Of a stretch of DNA of 64,000 nucleotides, positions 58,756 to 64,000 are shown one piece after another. The stretch covers positions 1-64,000 of the forward strand of contig CAIQVJ010000131.1 in NCBI GenBank assembly GCA_903875225.1. Direction: 5' to 3'. The notes beneath the pieces are model-generated. The model had not been told where the DNA came from. It saw nothing but the letters and a program-made list of their open reading frames with translations, and made no database searches. The stretch's first letter is position 1. Every line of letters begins with the position of its first letter. The position numbers were made by a program, and so were the translations under genes. This DNA is from an uncultured Pseudomonadota bacterium. GTDB taxonomy: Bacteria; Myxococcota_A; UBA796; SXON01.

Positions 58756-59681
58756 CGTGTACGCCCTCCAGCGGCGTCCTTTGCCTCGGCCCGGTCCGTT
58801 GCCCGTTGCGGGTCATCCGAATGGCGGAACATATGGCGGACAACGTAGAACGGCCCGAGCAAGCCGAAGCCGGAGGAGAACAGGGCAAGGGGCACCAGGT
58901 GCGCGTGCACGAACGCGAGGATGGGCAGCATCAGGAGGCCCACTCCCACGATCCAGGGGCCCATCGAGCGCAGCTCGGCTGCTCCGACCCACCCCTTGAG
59001 CACGGCCCATGCCGCCGATTCGGGCTCCGAGCCCTCCCGCCAGCGCATGGCCACCACGCCGTGGTTCCACAGCACCACCCCGCTGAGCAGCACGAACGCG
59101 GGCAACATCGTGGCCGAAACCAGCACCAGGCGGGCGGTGGTGTTCTCCTCCAGCAGGATGCCGGCGAAGAAGTTCACGACCACCATCGCCCCGATCCAGG
59201 GCCACTGCCGGTCCACCGCGAGCGACCACCAGGCGGCCAGGGGTTCGGGGAACACGGCGTTGGGAACGGTCCCGTAGTACTTCTGCTCGCCGCGCACGTA
59301 CTCCAGGTGCTCCGGCCGGAAGTGCACCGCGACGAAGTCGGCGGGGACCTTCCCATCGGGCAGCCAGTAGGCCATCTGCACCCGGAGCGGCTCGCCGACC
59401 ACGAGGCGGCCCGGCACTCCCCGCCCGCGGGTCACCACCCGCCACCCGCCCGAATCCGCCCCCTCCGCCATCACTACGCACCGTGGGTCCTTCTCCAGCG
59501 CCGCGATCGCGATGCTGTCGACCTGCACGAGCAGGAACAACCCCTCGGGGAGCGGGGCGACGGCAACGTCCAGCACGCGCGCGTCCACACCTTCCCCGAA
59601 CGAGAGGCGCACGCTCCCGCCGAGCGACAGGAGGTCGAGCACCTCCGACGGGAGCGCGGAGGGTGAGGCGTTCTCAGGCAC
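58752..59681 (-). CDS. Flavin-reductase-like split barrel fused to membrane helices
   Basis: A 309-residue protein. The N-terminal 130 residues look like a pyridoxamine-phosphate-oxidase-type split barrel, with LSLGGSVRLSFGEGVDARV and GLFLLVQVDSIAIAALEKDPRC, and then WRVVTRGRGVPGRLV. Whether FMN is bound is not certain, because cofactor residues are not clear by eye. Three or four membrane helices follow (IGAMVVVNFFAGILL, LVLVSATMLPAFVLLSGVVL, VGVGLLMLPILAFVHAHLVPLAL). The combination is unfamiliar to me. GTG at 59681 overlaps the ileS stop by 8 bp, so it is coupled to ileS. Confidence 0.72.
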   Translation of the reverse strand: MPENASPSALPSEVLDLLSLGGSVRLSFGEGVDARVLDVAVAPLPEGLFLLVQVDSIAIAALEKDPRCVVMAEGADSGGWRVVTRGRGVPGRLVVGEPLRVQMAYWLPDGKVPADFVAVHFRPEHLEYVRGEQKYYGTVPNAVFPEPLAAWWSLAVDRQWPWIGAMVVVNFFAGILLEENTTARLVLVSATMLPAFVLLSGVVLWNHGVVAMRWREGSEPESAAWAVLKGWVGAAELRSMGPWIVGVGLLMLPILAFVHAHLVPLALFSSGFGLLGPFYVVRHMFRHSDDPQRATDRAEAKDAAGGRTR

Positions 59682-62600
59682 GACGATGCACCGCCAGTGT
59701 CACGTCGACGCCGTCGACGGTGAACGCCTCGGACTCGACGCCCTGGCCGTGTACGAGCACGCTCCGCGTCTCGGCCTGCAGGGTGTCCCCGAACCGCAGG
59801 AGCATCCGCGAGACGCGCTCCGCACCCGCAACCGCGATGTCGACCGTCTCGCCGTACCCACAGCCGAGCGCCTTGCGAGCGGCCTGGACGTGGCTCTGCA
59901 CCTCGCGCAGGAGGCCCTCCTCCAGCAGATCCTCGTCCAGCGCGCAGGTGAGGGCCACCACCGCGGCGGTCGACCCTGCAGCCTGGAACCCCGGGCGCGG
60001 GGCCACCTCCACGCGCACGTCACTGTCCGTCAGCGCATGCCCGGCCACGGTCGTCCCCCCCGCCGCGAGCGCAGCACGCAATTGCGAGCCGTCCAGCTGC
60101 GTGATCGCCGCAGCCACCGCCTTCATGTCCTTGCCGAGCCGCGCGCCGAGCGCCTTGAAGTCGGGCTTGACCGTGAACGTCACGAACTTGCCGGCATCCG
60201 TGGAGAAGTGGATCGCGCGCACGTTGAGCTCGTCGCGGAGCAGCCCGAGCAGCGGCTCGAGCCGGGCGGCGCGCCTCGGATCGGCGAGCACGACCTCTGC
60301 GGCTGCCAACGGCTGCCGGACCCGCACGCCTACGCCCTCGCGCGCGGCTCGCCCGAGGTTCGCAAGCTCGCGGATGAGGTCCATGTCCCCGGCCAGGTCG
60401 AGGGCGACCCGTGCGTTGTCGGCCGAGGGCCAGTCGCACAGGTGCACGCTCTCGGACCAGCCCGCGGGGGCGCCCGCGGCGATCTTCAAGCTCTGGTACA
60501 TCGCCTCGGCCTGGAAGGGCACGAAGGGCGCGATGAGCTGCGAAAGCGTCAGGAGCACGTGCTGCAGCGTGTTCCGTGCCTCGACGCCGTCTGTCCCGGC
60601 GTCGTCGAAGCGGTCGCGGCTGCGGCGCAACCACCAGTTGGAAAGCCCGTCGACAAAGGCGTTGATCGCCCGCGCCGGCTCGAAGATCTTGTAGGCGTCG
60701 AGATCCTGGGTGCAGTCGCGCACAAGCTGGTCCAGCGCGTGAAGCACCCACCGGTCCAGCGGATGGGCCCCGGCGGGGCGGGCGGGCGTGTGCACGCCGC
60801 CGCCGGGCAGCGGGCGGTTCAGCAGGTAGAACTGGTGCACGTTCTTGAGCCGGAACAGGAACTCGCGCTGGCCCTCGAGGATGGCCTTGAGCGAGAGCCG
60901 CGTGTTGGTCCAGGGCGGGTTCTGGCTGTAGAACAACCATCGGAAGGCGTCGGCGCCCGGCGCCGGGAACGGCGTGGTGAGCACGACTCCGGTGGTGAGC
61001 GCCCCCGGGTACCGGGCGGCGTCGTCCGGGTGCAGGTGGGCCGTGTCCTTCCCCCTCACAGCGCGGGCGACCACCTCGAAGGCCACGCCGTCCGGTGCGG
61101 TCAGCCGCTCCTTCGGGTCGAGGCCCAGGGACTTCACCTGCGCAGCCTTCAACGCGAGCTGTCCGGGCTTCAGGCTCGGGTCTTCGACGATGCGCAGCCG
61201 GGTCTGTCCCTTGAGCACGACGTCCGGAGACGTGTAGTTCCCGTGGCGCTTCGACTCCTTCTTGCCCTCGGCATCGCACACGTGCCCGAGCACGATGCAA
61301 TTGCGGAACGGGCGCGGAAAGCCGCTCGCAGGAACCCTGTCGAGACCGTACTTTTCGCAGGTCGGCTTGTCGAACAAGAGCGTGGAGATCATCAGCAGCG
61401 AGTAGAACCAACCGCGCGTCTGGTCAACCGCCTCGCTGATGAAGTCCGCTGGGTAGGAGCGTGCAAATTCCTCCTTCCCCTGGTGGGGGAAGCCCACCTG
61501 CGCGAACGGCATGCACCCGGAGTCGAACCAGCAGTCGATCACCTCGGTCACGCGGTGCATCGTCGACGAGGTCCCGCCGGCCGCACACGTGGGGCACGCG
61601 AACGTCACGCCGTCGATCCACGGCTTGTGGACCTGCAGATCGCGGGAGACCCCCTCCCGATCCATCGCGTCGAAGTCCCTGGAGCCGCGCGCCCGGATCT
61701 CCTCGGTCGAAGCCGGAGCCTCCATCGCGCCACACACGTCGCACACCCAGATGTTGAGCGGCGTGCCCCAGAACCGCTCCCGCGAGAGCGCCCAGTCCAC
61801 GTTGTTGCGCAGGAAGTCGCCGAACCGGCCATCGCGGATCGTCTCCGGCAGCCAGTTCACCTGCGCGTTGTTCGCGAGGGCCTGCTCCTTGTTCTGGCGG
61901 GTGCGGATGAACCACGCCGGGCGCGCGTACTGGATCAGCGGGTCCGACGGCGCGCGGGGACAGAACGGGTAGTCGTGGCGGACAACCTCCTGCTTGTACA
62001 AAAGACCGCGCTCCTTGAGCTCGCGGGCGATGTCCTTGTCGGCCTCCTTGCAGAACCTGCCGGAGTACGGGCCGCAGCCGGGCAGGAAGCATCCATCGGG
62101 GCCCACCAGCTGCAGGAAGCCCAGGCCTTCTGTGCGTCGCACGACGAAGTCGTCCTCGCCGAACGCCGGAGCGGTGTGCACGATGCCGGTCTGGCTCACC
62201 TCGACGTGTTCGCCGGTCACGACGACGTAGTGGCGCCCGCTCTGCAGCTGCGCGAGCTGATCGGGGATGGCCTCGTGGAACTGGAACAGCGGGACGTAGC
62301 TTGCACCGGCGAGGTCACGCCCCGGGCAGGTCCACAGCGTCTCGCCTTCGGGCGCGAGCTCGGCGGCGGTCACGACGATCTCGCCGCTCTCCAGCCGGGT
62401 GAATGCGTAGGTCGCCTTCGCGTTCACCGCGAGCGCGATGTTCGAGGGCAGGGTCCACGGGGTGGTCGTCCAGGCGAGGAAATGGACCTCACCGCGCGCG
62501 ACGGCCTGGGTGATCCCGCTCGGGAACGGCGTTCCCTCCGCTGCCGCCGCCACCTGGAACCGCACGGTCACGGAGGGGTCGTCCACGGTCTGGTACCCCT

Positions 62601-63198
62601 CGCCCACCTCGCCCGACGAGAGCGCGGTACCACCCTGGGCCCACCACCACACCACCTTGTAGTCCTTGTAGAGGAGGCCCTTCTTGAACAGCTCCGAGAG
62701 CGCCCACCACACGCTCTCCACGTAGGTGCGATGGTAGGTCACGTACGCCGTGTCGGTGTTCACCCAGAACCCGACCCGCTCGGTGAGCTCCTCCCATTCG
62801 CGCGTGTAGGTGAACACGCTGTCGATGCACTTGCGGGCGAAGGGCTCGAGCCCGAAGGCCTCGATCGCGGCCTTGCCGTGGATGCCGAGCTCCTTCTCCA
62901 CCTCCACCTCCACGGGGAGGCCGTGCGTGTCCCAGCCTGCGCGCCGGTCGACGCGGTAGCCTCGCATGGTGCGGTAGCGCGGGAAAAGGTCCTTGATCAC
63001 CCGGGTGAGCACGTGGCCGTTGTGGGGCATGCCGTTGGCGGTGGGGGGGCCCTCGTAGAAGACGAAGTCGCCGTTCGGCGCGGGACGACGCAGCGACTTC
63101 TGGAAGATGTCTGCAGACTTCCAGAAGTCGAGCACCGCGGCCTCGAGGGCGGCAGGGGATTCGAGGGACTGGAACGGCGTGGTGAGGGGGTCCGACAC
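59674..63198 (-). CDS. ileS: Isoleucyl-tRNA synthetase, type 2-like
   Basis: A class I synthetase of 1174 residues. The HIGH motif reads HNGH at 59-62 in GMPHNGHVLTRV. GWDTHGLPVEVEVEKELG and the editing domain follow. The KMSKS site reads KKESKRHGNYTSP near residue 648, so the first part of the motif is changed (Met to Glu). A long insertion after it matches that seen in related Myxococcota-type enzymes. The overall form is like the eukaryote-like IleS2 group. GTG at 63198 follows GGAG at a spacing of 6; earlier frame positions lack family residues. It heads a minus-strand operon. Confidence 0.95.
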   Translation of the reverse strand: MSDPLTTPFQSLESPAALEAAVLDFWKSADIFQKSLRRPAPNGDFVFYEGPPTANGMPHNGHVLTRVIKDLFPRYRTMRGYRVDRRAGWDTHGLPVEVEVEKELGIHGKAAIEAFGLEPFARKCIDSVFTYTREWEELTERVGFWVNTDTAYVTYHRTYVESVWWALSELFKKGLLYKDYKVVWWWAQGGTALSSGEVGEGYQTVDDPSVTVRFQVAAAAEGTPFPSGITQAVARGEVHFLAWTTTPWTLPSNIALAVNAKATYAFTRLESGEIVVTAAELAPEGETLWTCPGRDLAGASYVPLFQFHEAIPDQLAQLQSGRHYVVVTGEHVEVSQTGIVHTAPAFGEDDFVVRRTEGLGFLQLVGPDGCFLPGCGPYSGRFCKEADKDIARELKERGLLYKQEVVRHDYPFCPRAPSDPLIQYARPAWFIRTRQNKEQALANNAQVNWLPETIRDGRFGDFLRNNVDWALSRERFWGTPLNIWVCDVCGAMEAPASTEEIRARGSRDFDAMDREGVSRDLQVHKPWIDGVTFACPTCAAGGTSSTMHRVTEVIDCWFDSGCMPFAQVGFPHQGKEEFARSYPADFISEAVDQTRGWFYSLLMISTLLFDKPTCEKYGLDRVPASGFPRPFRNCIVLGHVCDAEGKKESKRHGNYTSPDVVLKGQTRLRIVEDPSLKPGQLALKAAQVKSLGLDPKERLTAPDGVAFEVVARAVRGKDTAHLHPDDAARYPGALTTGVVLTTPFPAPGADAFRWLFYSQNPPWTNTRLSLKAILEGQREFLFRLKNVHQFYLLNRPLPGGGVHTPARPAGAHPLDRWVLHALDQLVRDCTQDLDAYKIFEPARAINAFVDGLSNWWLRRSRDRFDDAGTDGVEARNTLQHVLLTLSQLIAPFVPFQAEAMYQSLKIAAGAPAGWSESVHLCDWPSADNARVALDLAGDMDLIRELANLGRAAREGVGVRVRQPLAAAEVVLADPRRAARLEPLLGLLRDELNVRAIHFSTDAGKFVTFTVKPDFKALGARLGKDMKAVAAAITQLDGSQLRAALAAGGTTVAGHALTDSDVRVEVAPRPGFQAAGSTAAVVALTCALDEDLLEEGLLREVQSHVQAARKALGCGYGETVDIAVAGAERVSRMLLRFGDTLQAETRSVLVHGQGVESEAFTVDGVDVTLAVHRRA

Positions 63199-63408
63199 GA
63201 AAACTCCGATGGCGCGCGGCCTATCATGCAAGTCTGGGGGTGGCTCGCTCCCCCCGGCACAGGCGCCCCGCAGCAGTGGAACGCCACTGGGCACCGGATC
63301 CTACGAACAGAGCGCCCCTCGGGCCGGGCAGTCTGCTGATACCACCGGAACCGGGTAGCTGTTGATCGTCGCAGCGAATATTCGTCTCCCTTGCGCGTCC
63401 ATCCTCGT

Positions 63409-64000
63409 ATGCTCCCCGCACTGCTGCTCCTGCTCCCTCGCGCGTCCGCGGCCGGCGGAACATCCGCCCCGGTAGACGCGCGGTTCGCCCTCGCCCTGTA
63501 CTGCAACCCGACCTGCGACGACAGCGTGCTGGACGGGTTGGAGGCCGATCTGTCCACCATCCCGGCGGTCGACGGGTTCGACGACCCGGCCACGGCGCCT
63601 GGACGCCTGATGGGCCTCGCAGACACCACGGCCAGCCCGTACGGCAAGGACAGCGGGTTCGAGACGCCCGACGCCGACTTTCTCGCGGCCTACGGCGTGG
63701 ACGTGGATCGGCCGGAGGAGCTGGCAGCATCCCAGTCGGTGGTGCTCGCCTGGTTCGTGGCGCCCCGGGACCAGGCGCTGCAGACCCTGCAGACGGCCCA
63801 GTCCGCGTTCGCGAACGCCGCGAAGGCAGGCAACGGGTGGGTGGAGGACCTCGACACGCAGGCCGTGTACGGGCAAGCGGCGTGGGCGGCCAGGCAGCCC
63901 AACGGTCCGCTCACAGACTGGTTCATCATCGAGGACAGCCCCGGTGACGACGCGGCGCCCACCGACCTGCGGCTGGTCACCCGCGGCCTGCGGCGCATGG
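63409..64000 (+). CDS. Secreted protein, truncated by the window edge
   Basis: An uninterrupted frame from ATG 63409 to the end (at least 197 codons). The signal peptide MLPALLLLLPRASAA is followed by an acidic mature part with CNPTCDDSVLDGLEADLS and later WFVAPRDQALQTLQTAQS and LTDWFIIEDSPGDDAA. Two cysteines close together suggest a disulfide. The family is unknown. It is divergent from ileS, with about 210 bp between the two starts. The C terminus lies outside the window. Confidence 0.72.
   Translation, partial: MLPALLLLLPRASAAGGTSAPVDARFALALYCNPTCDDSVLDGLEADLSTIPAVDGFDDPATAPGRLMGLADTTASPYGKDSGFETPDADFLAAYGVDVDRPEELAASQSVVLAWFVAPRDQALQTLQTAQSAFANAAKAGNGWVEDLDTQAVYGQAAWAARQPNGPLTDWFIIEDSPGDDAAPTDLRLVTRGLRRM

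Noticed and set aside
59512..63339. 1275-codon open frame on the plus strand
   Set aside because: It is antisense to ileS, whose family motifs are unmistakable.

Overview
The window comes from a very GC-rich bacterial chromosome. No organism is named, but the content points to Myxococcota (Polyangia-like) or a close relative. The main evidence is a giant secreted protein ending in a MYXO-CTERM-type tail (Gly-Gly-Cys-Gly-Cys, hydrophobic stretch, Arg cluster). Also consistent are MopE-type Asp/Cys repeats, Asp-Thr spacer tracts behind lipidated cysteines, a Ser/Thr kinase, an ECF/FecR pair, many GTG starts and very frequent 4-bp GTGA/ATGA gene overlaps. I saw no rRNA, tRNA, CRISPR array, insertion sequence, phage gene or origin. 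Coding density is high; the only long stretch without a gene is the tandem repeat at 1-320.

Region A (321-17177, all minus strand, possibly one long transcript read from 17177 downward). The order is a TlpA-like thioredoxin, an outer-membrane barrel, a TPR lipoprotein, a small secreted beta-sandwich protein, a Pro/Thr/Gln-rich secreted protein and a second lipoprotein. A complete Dpp/Opp-type ABC transporter follows (binding protein, two permeases, two shortened ATPases), then a secreted helical-repeat plus barrel protein, a TolB-like propeller, argE, argH and a small secreted protein. Outer-membrane, periplasmic and inner-membrane parts are joined by overlapping genes. This is my first candidate for an undescribed envelope system.

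Region B (17283-24630). A sigma-54-dependent response regulator is divergent from region A. It is followed by a SprT-like/DUF2786 protein, a lipoprotein with a HELGH zinc motif overlapping a VWA lipoprotein, a membrane-anchored Ser/Thr kinase, and a small protein made of two copies of an HTH-like module.

Region C (24665-31748, plus strand). A tight operon: MarR regulator, ABC ATPase, two MacB/FtsX permeases, a LolA-like periplasmic protein and an outer-membrane barrel protein. A perfect 22-bp palindrome lies just before marR, downstream of a sigma-70-like promoter. The parts read as a regulated inner-to-outer-membrane lipid or lipoprotein transport route.

Region D (31761-45987, minus strand). 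Surface proteins: a 1726-residue MopE-repeat lipoprotein, a small HEAT-like protein and a 1496-residue PKD protein. Then comes an operon of a barrel protein, an ECF sigma factor, a FecR-type anti-sigma factor and an Asp-Thr tract lipoprotein.

Region E (46117-64000). A hybrid-free sensor kinase, a polytopic membrane protein and a CBS-pair protein are followed by two minus-strand housekeeping runs. One is ileS, a flavin-barrel/membrane fusion, an unknown gene, coaD and a small unknown gene. The other is glmS, pyrophosphatase, tsaE, a ComEA-like protein, an MscS channel with a cyclic-nucleotide domain and a cysteine desulfurase. A truncated secreted protein gene runs off the right edge.
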